A stretch of DNA of 64,000 nucleotides from Fidelibacterota bacterium. GTDB taxonomy: Bacteria > Fidelibacterota > Marinisomatia > Marinisomatales > UBA1611. A model generated the notes under the pieces. The model made no database searches. It saw only the letters and a program-made list of their open reading frames with translations, and was not told where the DNA came from. The first letter of the stretch is position 1, and each line of letters opens with the position of its first letter. The stretch covers positions 43,426 through 107,425 of the forward strand of contig JADHUI010000003.1 in assembly GCA_016784605.1 (NCBI GenBank), read 5' to 3'. Shown piece after piece: positions 52,001 to 62,033 of the stretch. The position numbers and the translations under genes are program-made.

Positions 52001-53026
52001 ATGAAACCTGTAAATATTGCTCTTTTTGGTTTTGGTCGAATTGGCCGAAACCTATTCCGGCAAGGATATAAAAATCCAAATTTTAATTTTGTAGCTATCA
52101 GTGATTTAGGACCTGCAAAGTCACTCCATTATTTATTATCACGGGACTCTATCCATGGACCGATTGACAATGAAATCTCTTTAGAAGGTAACTACCTAGT
52201 AGCAAATGGAAATAAAACACGAATTCTACCCGGTGGTGACCCAGGGCAAATTCCTTGGGATTCATTGGATGTAGATGTTGTTATTGATGCAACTGGGAAG
52301 TATAAAGATGTTAAAGATTTAAATAAGCACATCGAAGCGGGTGCTAAACGCGTTATTGTTACTGTTCCACCAGAAAATGAAGTAGATCGTATTGTTGTTC
52401 TTGGGATTAATGATAGTGATATTAAATTGACAGACCAAATTATTTCTACCACATCATCGACAACACAAGTTTTAGCATTGATGTTAAAAATGTTGGATGA
52501 AAAATTTGGTGTTAAAAGAGCCATGATGACAACGGTTCATGCATATACATCTGATCAACCTTTGGCAGATTCAGCTCAAAAAGATCTCCGCCGTAGTCGA
52601 TCAGCCGTTGAAAATATTATCCCAAATAAGACGTGGGCTCCTGAACTTGTTGAAAAATTAATGCCAAAATTTAAAGGTAAAATAGGAGGGACAGCTTTTA
52701 ATGTTCCCGTCCCTGATGGTTCAGCTGTTGATTTAACAACAGATTTAGAACGACTTCCATCCATCGAAGAAGCAAATGAAGCTGTTAAAACATTTGCTAA
52801 GAGTACATTAAAAAATATTGTGGGCTATACAGATGACCCCATTGTATCGAGTGATGTGATTGGATGTAGTGAAACAATGATATATGATGCCAAAGCAACA
52901 ATGATTACAGCAAATGCATTATTAAAAACGGTTTGTTGGTATGATAATGGTTGGGGATTTTCATCTCGCATTTTGGAATTAATTGAATCTTATCAAACAT
53001 TAGAAAATGAAGGGGGCGCATCATGA
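52001..53026 (+). CDS. GAPDH-like paralogue with catalytic Cys replaced by Ser
   Basis: FGFGRIGRNLFRQ; STTSSTTQVLALM in place of SNASCTTNCLAPM; TAFNVPVPDGSAVD in place of xxxRVPxP. Confidence 0.9.
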   Translation: MKPVNIALFGFGRIGRNLFRQGYKNPNFNFVAISDLGPAKSLHYLLSRDSIHGPIDNEISLEGNYLVANGNKTRILPGGDPGQIPWDSLDVDVVIDATGKYKDVKDLNKHIEAGAKRVIVTVPPENEVDRIVVLGINDSDIKLTDQIISTTSSTTQVLALMLKMLDEKFGVKRAMMTTVHAYTSDQPLADSAQKDLRRSRSAVENIIPNKTWAPELVEKLMPKFKGKIGGTAFNVPVPDGSAVDLTTDLERLPSIEEANEAVKTFAKSTLKNIVGYTDDPIVSSDVIGCSETMIYDAKATMITANALLKTVCWYDNGWGFSSRILELIESYQTLENEGGAS

Positions 53027-54021
53027 GAGTAGCCATTAATGGATTTGGACGGATTGGACGATCTGTTTTTCGAATCATGAATGAACGAAATGATATTGAC
53101 GTTGTGGCCATTAATGATTTAGCCGATAACGATGCTTTAGCTTATTTATTGAAATATGATACAGTTATGGGACGCTTTAAGGATACGGTAACAACAGAAG
53201 GTGATTTATTAAAAACGTCTTCCAATACGATAAAAATGTTAAATCAGAGAGATCCATCTCAACTTCCTTGGTCAGATATGGATGTAGATATTGTTATTGA
53301 AGCAACGGGTATCTTTCGTACAAGAGCGTTACTAAATCAGCATTTAGATGCAGGAGCAAAACGAATCATTCTTACCGTTCCGGCTAAAGAACCTATTGAT
53401 AATATGGTGGTAATTGGTGTGAATGATGATACATTATTGCCAGAACATAAAATCATATCTAATGCAAGTTGTACAACAAATTGTTTAGCTCCAATGGCTA
53501 AAATTCTTCAAGATAATTTTGGGATTGAGTTTGGTGTTATTAATACCATTCATGCTTATACGAATGATCAACGTCTTGCGGATGTACCTCATTCAGATTG
53601 GAGACGAAGTCGTGCTGCTGCTGAAAATGTGATTCCTACATCAACGGGTGCGGCAAAAGCGGTTGGGAAAGTTCTTCCTGAGCTGGAAGGGAAATTAGAT
53701 GGAATTGCTATGCGTGTTCCTGTCCCAGATGGATCTGTTGTAGATGCTGTATTTACATTAAATCAAGATGTGACCGAATCTCAACTGAATGAAGCTGTTT
53801 ATGAAGCATCTCAATCTGATCGGTTAGCAAATATTGTTGAGTATTCAACATTACCCGTTGTTTCTACGGATATTATTGGCAATCCACATTCTTCCATTTT
53901 TGATGCACCTTTTACAAAAGTTGTCGAAGGAAATATGGTTAAAACATTGAATTGGTATGATAATGAATGGGGATATTCAAACCGAGTTGTAGACTTAATC
54001 GGAATTGTATCTGCATTATAA
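53023..54021 (+). CDS. gap: Glyceraldehyde-3-phosphate dehydrogenase, type I
   Basis: INGFGRIGRSVFR, SNASCTTNCLAPMAKIL, TIHAYTNDQ, MRVPVPDGSVVD. Confidence 0.96.
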   Translation: MRVAINGFGRIGRSVFRIMNERNDIDVVAINDLADNDALAYLLKYDTVMGRFKDTVTTEGDLLKTSSNTIKMLNQRDPSQLPWSDMDVDIVIEATGIFRTRALLNQHLDAGAKRIILTVPAKEPIDNMVVIGVNDDTLLPEHKIISNASCTTNCLAPMAKILQDNFGIEFGVINTIHAYTNDQRLADVPHSDWRRSRAAAENVIPTSTGAAKAVGKVLPELEGKLDGIAMRVPVPDGSVVDAVFTLNQDVTESQLNEAVYEASQSDRLANIVEYSTLPVVSTDIIGNPHSSIFDAPFTKVVEGNMVKTLNWYDNEWGYSNRVVDLIGIVSAL

Positions 54022-54026
54022 ATTAA

Positions 54027-55979
54027 TTAGCAACCGGATAGTTCAGATAAATTTTTAAATAAATCTAAACTATCCGGATTTGCTAAAGCATCTTTATTGG
54101 TGACTTTTACACCGTCAATTATTTTTTTAACAGCGATTTCTACCTTTTTACCATTGATTGTATAAGGAATATCCTCGATGGCCAATATGACGGCCGGTAC
54201 ATGTCGAGGCGAACAATGGTTTTTTATTAATGTTCTTATATTTGAAATATTTTCATCTGTTAATGTTATATCAGTCTTTAATTTAAGAAATAAAATGACT
54301 CGTTGATCACCTTTCCAATCTTGTCCAATAACAAGGCTATCTTCTATATAATTTAGGTTTTCAACAATACGATATATTTCAGCTGTCCCAATTCGAACCC
54401 CTCCTGGATTCAAGGTAGCGTCACTTCTTCCAAAGATTTTCACACTCCCTTTTTCAGATATTCGGATAAAGTCTCCATGGTGCCAAATACCAGTGTACTT
54501 CCCGAAATAGGCATTATGATATTTTTTTCCATCGGGGTCATTCCAAAAATATATTGGCATAGATGGAAAAGCGGATGTGCAAACTAATTCCCCTTTTTCA
54601 TTAATCAAGGAATGCCCCGCATGATCAAAAGCATGAACATCCATACCAAGACCACGACATTGTAATTCACCGCGAATCACTGGAAGCATAGGATTCCCTA
54701 AAGCAAAACAAGATACAATATCTGTTCCTCCAGATATGGATGCCAGTAATACATTTTGTTTTATTGTTGAATACACATAATCAAAGCTTTCTTCAACAAG
54801 GGGTGACCCTGTTGACAGTATGGTTTTTAGAGATGACAAATCCGAATCCCGACTCGGGTTTATATTTGCTTCTTTACATGATTCAATAAATTTGGCGCTC
54901 GTGCCAAAAATAGTGATATTTAATTTATCCACCATATTCCACATAGCATTTCCATCTGGGAAAAATGGAGATCCATCAAATAAGACAACTGTAGCCCCAA
55001 CGGCTAAAGATGAAACAAGCCAATTCCACATCATCCATCCACATGTTGTGAAATAAAAAATAGTATCATTTCTGGAAAGATCGCAATGTAATCTAAGCTC
55101 TTTTAAATGTTGTATCAGGGTTCCTCCTGCAGAATGAACAATCGATTTTGGAAGTCCTGTAGTACCAGAAGAATACATAATATATAATGGGTGATCGAAC
55201 GGAAGCTGCTCAAAGATTAATGGATCAGGATTTGTAGACAGGAATTCCGTATAGTGAATTGAATTTTCAATATGAGTAATATGTGGTTTTTCTTCAGTAT
55301 ATCCTATTATAATAACTTTTTCGATAGAGGGTAGAGACTTTTGAATGTTGGAAAGTTTATCTAAAGAGTCGAAAGTTTTTCCATTATAATAATAACCATT
55401 GGCTGCAAAAATGACTTTAGGCTCAATTTGGGTAAACCGGTCTAAAACACCTTTAATACCAAAGTCAGGAGATGATGAACTCCAAATGGCGCCGATAGAT
55501 GCAGTTGCCAACATAGCAATAATGGCTTGAGGCATATTGGGTATAAACCCTGCAACGCGATCTCCTTTTTTTACACCTAATTTTCGTAATGAGTGGGCAA
55601 GTTGTTCTACTTCGTTATAAAGATCACTATAGGAATATGTTTGTGTGTGTTGTCCTTCACCTTTGAAATGAATGGCTGGGCGGTTATCACGATATTTTAG
55701 AAGATTTTCAGCATAGTTTAATTTTGATCCGGAGAACCATTTTGCACCGGGCATTTTCTTTTCATCATCTACAACTTGATTGTATGGTGTAGAATAAATA
55801 ATGTTTGAATAATTCCAAAATTCACTCCAGAATTCCGACACATGATGAATAGACCAATTATGAAATTCATCATAAGATAAGGAATGAAAAGGAGTATTTG
55901 CAGTTACCCTGCTAATAAATTGAGCCATTTGAGTTTTTTCTGGGTGGCTAGGTTCCCAAAGGATGGTATCTTTTTTCAT
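54027..55979 (-). CDS. Acetoacetyl-CoA synthetase
   Basis: AMP-binding YIMYSSGTTGLPKSIVHSAGG, GGVRIGTAEIYRIVE, 650 aa. Confidence 0.9.
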   Translation of the reverse strand: MKKDTILWEPSHPEKTQMAQFISRVTANTPFHSLSYDEFHNWSIHHVSEFWSEFWNYSNIIYSTPYNQVVDDEKKMPGAKWFSGSKLNYAENLLKYRDNRPAIHFKGEGQHTQTYSYSDLYNEVEQLAHSLRKLGVKKGDRVAGFIPNMPQAIIAMLATASIGAIWSSSSPDFGIKGVLDRFTQIEPKVIFAANGYYYNGKTFDSLDKLSNIQKSLPSIEKVIIIGYTEEKPHITHIENSIHYTEFLSTNPDPLIFEQLPFDHPLYIMYSSGTTGLPKSIVHSAGGTLIQHLKELRLHCDLSRNDTIFYFTTCGWMMWNWLVSSLAVGATVVLFDGSPFFPDGNAMWNMVDKLNITIFGTSAKFIESCKEANINPSRDSDLSSLKTILSTGSPLVEESFDYVYSTIKQNVLLASISGGTDIVSCFALGNPMLPVIRGELQCRGLGMDVHAFDHAGHSLINEKGELVCTSAFPSMPIYFWNDPDGKKYHNAYFGKYTGIWHHGDFIRISEKGSVKIFGRSDATLNPGGVRIGTAEIYRIVENLNYIEDSLVIGQDWKGDQRVILFLKLKTDITLTDENISNIRTLIKNHCSPRHVPAVILAIEDIPYTINGKKVEIAVKKIIDGVKVTNKDALANPDSLDLFKNLSELSGC

Positions 55980-56080
55980 TGTTGATTTAGAATAAATATG
56001 ATTGTCAAACAGGAGAGTTTAACGAAATTCGATATAAGAAAAAAAGAATGAACGATTAAGTTAGTTTTATATACTATATG

Positions 56081-58069
56081 TTAAAAATTTTCTTGATGGA
56101 ATGTAAAATTGTATTTAGATCCAGTTTTTTCTAATTGTTTTCCAACGGCAGGATGCCCGCAAAAGAAAATTTCAACATTCTTATTTTTATGATCATTGGA
56201 TATGGGTTCAAAAATTTCATCCCAATTTGGGCGACCAAAATTTGTTTTGATTTTTAATCCTGTAATTAAATCTACTTTTGTTTTTTTATGTTTCATATCC
56301 ATTGCGATATAGAGCATATTAGATTTCATATCTTTTTGAGATTGCGTACCTGTTAGGAAAATATTTAAATCAAAATATTTCTTTGCATCTTTTTCTTCAA
56401 TGTCAGCCAATAATTCAACAAACCACTCAAAAGAATTTTGTCCCCGATTTTGCCAATAAAAATAGATTTTATCTGGATGATTATCCGAATTTTCATTGTA
56501 AATCTTATGCAATAAACTTTTTAATATAGATGAGTAAGGAGTTACTCCAATTCCTGTTGCAACAAGTATGGCAACATTAGATTCAAAAACTTTGTCACTT
56601 GGTGTACCATACGGTCCATCAATTAATACAGGTAATTTGACTTTTTTATCCAATACATTTTCGCCCTGTAATTGTTTAAAATAGTTAAAGAGATTTCCGG
56701 TCCAACTTCCAACTGCTCTAATATGGCAACTCATAATATTCCCATCTTCTGGTGCACTACTAATTGTGAATGGATGCCACTCAAACTCTGAAATTTCAGG
56801 GCACTTTAGATATAAATAATCACCAGGTTTATATGAAAATGATTCGGGTTTATTCATATATAACCCTAAAACGGTAGAAGGAAGAAGAGATGCATCGTAT
56901 ATAGTCGTTTCATGAACTAATGCATTGCTACGTATCCATCGCTCCAACAGAAATAAAACTCCAGGTATGAATAGCCACTTCCAAAAAATGGGACCATGCA
57001 TTAAAAAGAGCACCAACCATAACCCATACCCTAAATGGGATAAATAGAACAATTTAAAGTGTCCACCTTTTCGCATTGATGGGAGTGCAGTTGTCCACAT
57101 GCCAGTTAAAATTATTGTAAGCGTTAACCCTGTTACCCCAGGTAGTGTATCGAATAAATAAAATTGCAAAGGATGATTTAGTGATGAAAAATTGGAAATG
57201 TAAAAAAATCCGTGAGCCAATGCTGAGAAAAACATAATATGCCCTACAAATCTATGAAAGGAAACAACATCATCTATTGGGATATAATTATACCAAACAG
57301 TATTTCTAAGTTTTGTTATGAAATGCCTGAGCATAGGTAATAAAATAATGGCTCCATTAAAATTTAAAATAGCTCCAAATGCTTCAGCCCAAACAATGGA
57401 TTGGTTAATATTCATTCCTTTAAAGCTGGTAAATGCATTTATAAATAAATACATGTTTATCATTAAATAACAGGAGTAAAATATAAATGTTTTTTGGTCA
57501 ATACTCTTTTTAATGCTATTATAACCTTCAACAATCATATTTGGTTTAGATTCAGATTTATCTGTTGATTCATCTTTCGGTTTAAGCCATGAGACGGGAC
57601 TTACAGTCATACCGGATACTAAATCAGGATATTTTTGGGCTACATCTTGAAATTCATCAAAAGAAATTTCTCCGCTATTATCTAAATCCACTTCAGAAAA
57701 CATTAGATGAGTTAAATCTGTAATTTGGTCTTCTGAAAATGTAAGGTTATTTTCTGTTAATCCACTTTTAATTAGTTCACATAACTCGGACTCTTCAATC
57801 GTTCCACTTCCATCAAAATCATATAAATCAAATGCAAATTTTAATTTTTGTTTATCATCCGCATCCTGTAAATAATGAACAGTAGATAAAAATTCTTCTA
57901 ATTCAAGTGTACCGCTATTATCGTTATCGAAAAGATCAAATAGACGGTTAGATATATTTTCATCATGAATGTGTAATGCTTTTTTAAACTCATTACGATC
58001 AATAATTTTATCTTCACCAGCAATTTCAGTAAAGATTGTTTTTAATGATTGAATTTCAGCTTGGCCCAT
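56081..58069 (-). CDS. EF-hand-containing NADPH oxidase/ferric reductase (NOX5-like)
   Basis: EF-hand loops DNDNSGTLELEE, DFDGSGTIEESE, DLDNSGEISFDE; heme-His pairs; FAD motif HPFTISSAP; DGPYGTPSDKVFESNVAILVATGIGVTPYSSILKSLL; terminal ENF. Confidence 0.92.
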   Translation of the reverse strand: MGQAEIQSLKTIFTEIAGEDKIIDRNEFKKALHIHDENISNRLFDLFDNDNSGTLELEEFLSTVHYLQDADDKQKLKFAFDLYDFDGSGTIEESELCELIKSGLTENNLTFSEDQITDLTHLMFSEVDLDNSGEISFDEFQDVAQKYPDLVSGMTVSPVSWLKPKDESTDKSESKPNMIVEGYNSIKKSIDQKTFIFYSCYLMINMYLFINAFTSFKGMNINQSIVWAEAFGAILNFNGAIILLPMLRHFITKLRNTVWYNYIPIDDVVSFHRFVGHIMFFSALAHGFFYISNFSSLNHPLQFYLFDTLPGVTGLTLTIILTGMWTTALPSMRKGGHFKLFYLSHLGYGLWLVLFLMHGPIFWKWLFIPGVLFLLERWIRSNALVHETTIYDASLLPSTVLGLYMNKPESFSYKPGDYLYLKCPEISEFEWHPFTISSAPEDGNIMSCHIRAVGSWTGNLFNYFKQLQGENVLDKKVKLPVLIDGPYGTPSDKVFESNVAILVATGIGVTPYSSILKSLLHKIYNENSDNHPDKIYFYWQNRGQNSFEWFVELLADIEEKDAKKYFDLNIFLTGTQSQKDMKSNMLYIAMDMKHKKTKVDLITGLKIKTNFGRPNWDEIFEPISNDHKNKNVEIFFCGHPAVGKQLEKTGSKYNFTFHQENF

Positions 58070-59530
58070 TTATTGAATTTCCGTCTGAATAGGATGATAT
58101 GAATGACATACTGTGCAAGTATTCATTTGCTCAGTTTTTGTATGGCATGATTCACATGATTGTAGAGACATTGGTTTAAATCCATTATCTGAATAAATAT
58201 GGCATTCATTACATGTACTATTTTTAGCATGGGAAGTATGAGAAAATTGTTTTGATAATAGACGTTCAGGTTCCATTGAATAAGGTATATCCCAATCGAT
58301 TTTATTATTATTAATTGAATGACACTTTAAACAATTCCCCGGCATCTCCGATAATAACATTGATTGGTTTTGGTTGGTGGTATAAAAATGTGATAAAACA
58401 GGATCTTTATGTCGATTGGACTGATATGTGATATTAAAATCAAAAGCTGATTTATGAAGCTGGTTTATAGATTCATCCATAGTAGAATAATCTTCATATA
58501 CAGCCGTTTCAGGTAAATCACCGGCGCTAACAGATTCCAATTCATCTTGTAAATTTGGGAACCAGTCGATTATGGTGTTTATAATAAACTGAATATCTTC
58601 ATTATTTGTTATCCCAAATTGAGATTCAATAACTTGGGGATTTGTAAGCGTCAATAATACTTTTTTTAAATCCCAAAAATAACTTTCCAATTCATCTTCA
58701 AAATCTGCCCCATCAATTAAATCAATGAAATCAACTTCTTCTTCCATCAACAGTTGGTAGGATCTTCGTCCATCGTGAGAAAATAAGGGCAATAGCGACT
58801 CATTCAATGTTGTTTCTAAATCAATGCCTGCATCCAATGGCCATTCACCAATATTTATATTTTCATCTATCAAGACATCATAATCTAGTCCGGGAATTTG
58901 AATTAATGTTAATGGATTTTGTTTAATTTGATTAATATGTTGATGGCAGGAAGTGCAGGATTGCTCAAAGTCCACATTTTTCATTTGACCGTTTTTGCTC
59001 GAAATATGGCAAGTGTTACAATCAAATGAATGATTACTCTTTGTAAAGTGTAAGGATTGATGACTGGTATGATTGAATTTCCATTTAATGTTATTATGTT
59101 GAATGAATTCAATATTTGAATGGATTTCTGAATAGTTAGTATTTTGGTTTTTATGACATTGCGTGCAATCTGACTCTTGATGGAATATTTGATTATTTTG
59201 TTTACCAATATGTTCAAAATGACAATATGAACAATCTCTATTTTCACCAATTATTTCTGTCGTATGAGGGCTTTGACTTTGTTGCTTCAGATCCTTATGA
59301 CATTGGGTACATTTATCATGAAAACTTTGATCTTGATTTGGTTTAAGTTGGTATAAAATATCATTTATTACAGACTGGGAATTGTTTGAGAATTCATGAC
59401 AGTTTTGACAATGGACCTTTGTGCTTCCATGTTGGTAGCAGATTTTAGTCTGAAAAGGTGGCGGTTGATCATTACCGGCATCTGGATTTAAGGGTGATCC
59501 TATATTTATATACAAATATAGAAATAGCAT
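58070..59530 (-). CDS. Multiheme cytochrome c with ten CxxCH motifs (true start probably upstream at a non-ATG codon)
   Basis: CQNCH, CTQCH, CSYCH, CTQCH, CNTCH, CTSCH, CLKCH, CNECH, CESCH, CTVCH. Confidence 0.92.
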   Translation of the reverse strand: MLFLYLYINIGSPLNPDAGNDQPPPFQTKICYQHGSTKVHCQNCHEFSNNSQSVINDILYQLKPNQDQSFHDKCTQCHKDLKQQSQSPHTTEIIGENRDCSYCHFEHIGKQNNQIFHQESDCTQCHKNQNTNYSEIHSNIEFIQHNNIKWKFNHTSHQSLHFTKSNHSFDCNTCHISSKNGQMKNVDFEQSCTSCHQHINQIKQNPLTLIQIPGLDYDVLIDENINIGEWPLDAGIDLETTLNESLLPLFSHDGRRSYQLLMEEEVDFIDLIDGADFEDELESYFWDLKKVLLTLTNPQVIESQFGITNNEDIQFIINTIIDWFPNLQDELESVSAGDLPETAVYEDYSTMDESINQLHKSAFDFNITYQSNRHKDPVLSHFYTTNQNQSMLLSEMPGNCLKCHSINNNKIDWDIPYSMEPERLLSKQFSHTSHAKNSTCNECHIYSDNGFKPMSLQSCESCHTKTEQMNTCTVCHSYHPIQTEIQ

Positions 59531-59650
59531 TCCTAAAACACTTAGGAACAGGACGCTCCATTTTTTAATTAATCGGACCAGAACGATGTAACCTTATAAA
59601 ATGTAATATTTTACTGTCAACTTATATTAAAATAATTGGGATTGGTTCAA

Positions 59651-60613
59651 TTAGTTCAGGGATAAATTTTGGGCTATTTTTTTAACACCATCCGCAGTTT
59701 CATTAAGGCTATTCACACTTCCTATAGAAATTTTAATTCCTTGGGTTATGGCTATAGCATCAGAAATATAAGTTGAGTGAACTCCTGCGGAATCATAATT
59801 CTTAAGGTTTCCGATAGCAGTTTCAATTCTTGTTTGCATAGCACTAGAATAGGCACCATCGGATGACGCTTTTGCATAGCCTCTTAAACCGTATTCTAAA
59901 TCAACTAGAAGGCCGATAACTTTATTTTTATTTTGTCTTTTAGGAATGTCAAAATCTCTTGGCGCGCCTCTATTTTCAGTTCCATTTGAATAGAGAAAAT
60001 TGTGTTTTATATCATTATTTAACCATTCCGAAAAATTAATTTCTGACCCAGCATTGTGGCCACCAACATTGACAAGTTCTTCATTTGGTACCGTATGACA
60101 CTTATAACAATTTTTTGCAATTTCATATACATTGCTTGTCCGAATCATGCCATTATCATCGGCATTTTTAAGACGATCCACTTTATGAGATGCAATTTCT
60201 GTTTCCATCGTTGCTTTACCACCCGAAGCATCGTTCCCGTACACGCCATGGATTTCAATCCAATTCCCGGATGCACCATGGCAGGATTCACATGATGGGC
60301 CACTTATAGCACGTGGCCTCTTTTTCCCAGCTAAATGCTGAGTAGTAAAGTGGCAATCCACACATACACCCCGTTTTGCACTTTTCATACCCAATTTTTT
60401 AAGGATTTTCTTTGTCTCTGGTCGTCTGTGCATAGCTGGCTCAGATTCTGACCCAGAAAAAACTTTAAAATGCGCTGTACCTTCCCATTGAGCAACAGCT
60501 GCGGGATGGCAATTAGCACAAGCGGTTGCTCCACGAATGAGTGTGGGATCATATTCAACTTGAGAATAAATAATTTGAACACTTATTAGAATGAATAAAC
60601 TGACTTTTTTCAT
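59651..60613 (-). CDS. Secreted tetraheme cytochrome c (c554-like)
   Basis: Signal peptide; CANCH, CVDCH, CESCH, CYKCH. Confidence 0.9.
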   Translation of the reverse strand: MKKVSLFILISVQIIYSQVEYDPTLIRGATACANCHPAAVAQWEGTAHFKVFSGSESEPAMHRRPETKKILKKLGMKSAKRGVCVDCHFTTQHLAGKKRPRAISGPSCESCHGASGNWIEIHGVYGNDASGGKATMETEIASHKVDRLKNADDNGMIRTSNVYEIAKNCYKCHTVPNEELVNVGGHNAGSEINFSEWLNNDIKHNFLYSNGTENRGAPRDFDIPKRQNKNKVIGLLVDLEYGLRGYAKASSDGAYSSAMQTRIETAIGNLKNYDSAGVHSTYISDAIAITQGIKISIGSVNSLNETADGVKKIAQNLSLN

Positions 60614-60658
60614 TAAAAATCCTTTTCTTTTAATTGTATTACTATAGGTGAGAAAAAG

Positions 60659-62023
60659 TTAAAATCGAACCATAAGTTCAATTCGACCGCCTGAAGATGG
60701 TTCACCTTCTTTTGGTATGACAGTGAAGCCATCTATAAATCCAGCATATCTTTGCCCTAATGCTTTCATGAATTTGAATCCTACACCCATTCTTGAATCA
60801 GATCCATCAATGACTGCCTGTCTATAACTACCTTCAAACAAGATAGATTGCTTTCCACCTTGCATAAACCATTGATACCCAGCACTTGCACCCATTTCAT
60901 CTGTACCGAGCGCTGCACCCATCGGAGAACCGTATCCCGTCATTCCAGATCCTGCAAAAAGAATGCCTGTTCTGCCAATTGCACCTCCTCCAGCTGCTGG
61001 AGTGAATGCATCAAGTTTAATAAAGGTATTTACATAAACAATATTTCCATAGGGGTAATGTTTCCGTGAAAATTCACCCATTAAAAATACACCGTCGCCT
61101 ATATCGGATGAATCTCCCATCGCTTTTGAATAACCAACTCTTAAGGATGTATTCCAAAAACCAAATTTTTGTACACTACTACCTCCTAGAACAAGACCAT
61201 TTGTTTTTCCTAAATCATTTTCTTTTACATAGGCTACGTCCAAATTAAGCATATTTTTATGAAAATCGATTTCAGTAAAAGCCCCATAAATATGTTCGTC
61301 TTGACCGTCTCTATCTGGGTGGTTTCTTGCGGCCATTAGAGAAATTTTTAAATTTGATGCTCTAGGAAACGATAACCCATTGATGGCAATACCAAATGTT
61401 TCAAGAATATCATTAATGACAATTCCTTCTTGAAAAAAGATTGGTTGTCGCCCGATTGTAAAACCAATATCTCTCGGCAGTTTATCTTCATAATCTAGAA
61501 ATTGAAATAATTCTGCAATATCTCCTTCGAAGAACCACGTTGCGGGAAAGAACCATTGTTTAAATAATTCACCATCACCTTTTTCTTCAAAATTATGAGT
61601 AAATGAAACAGTGTCTTGAGTGAAATCAACTCCCGTCATTCCTCCTTTATCTAGGGGGCGCCATGCAGCGAAAAATCGTTCTGTTCCAGACAATTTGATA
61701 TTTGTGAATAGATCAAACCGATTCACCCAATTATTCAATGAGGGTGATTCTGTACCTGAAGTTGCAGAATATTGACTCGATGTGCGGTAATTCCCAAACA
61801 ACCAAAGTGATGGTTGCCAATATGTTCCACTCCAAGGATTAATTCCATATGGAACTTCTCCCACTTTGAAAAATTTCTCACCAAGTTCCAAAATCATAGG
61901 AGGTCTTTCTGGGAAAATCTCTACTTGAGGTGGTAATTGGTCATCAGGAAACATATAAGGCTCTTGTGATAAACCAACAGTTGAAAGAAATAATAGGCTA
62001 ATTAATATATGGTTAATTTTCAT
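60659..62023 (-). CDS. Outer-membrane beta-barrel/porin-like protein (start at MKINHILISLLFLS)
   Basis: Signal peptide; amphipathic beta repeats; C-terminal GGRIELMVRF ending in aromatic Phe. Confidence 0.75.
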   Translation of the reverse strand: MKINHILISLLFLSTVGLSQEPYMFPDDQLPPQVEIFPERPPMILELGEKFFKVGEVPYGINPWSGTYWQPSLWLFGNYRTSSQYSATSGTESPSLNNWVNRFDLFTNIKLSGTERFFAAWRPLDKGGMTGVDFTQDTVSFTHNFEEKGDGELFKQWFFPATWFFEGDIAELFQFLDYEDKLPRDIGFTIGRQPIFFQEGIVINDILETFGIAINGLSFPRASNLKISLMAARNHPDRDGQDEHIYGAFTEIDFHKNMLNLDVAYVKENDLGKTNGLVLGGSSVQKFGFWNTSLRVGYSKAMGDSSDIGDGVFLMGEFSRKHYPYGNIVYVNTFIKLDAFTPAAGGGAIGRTGILFAGSGMTGYGSPMGAALGTDEMGASAGYQWFMQGGKQSILFEGSYRQAVIDGSDSRMGVGFKFMKALGQRYAGFIDGFTVIPKEGEPSSGGRIELMVRF

Positions 62024-62033
62024 CGACAGCCTC

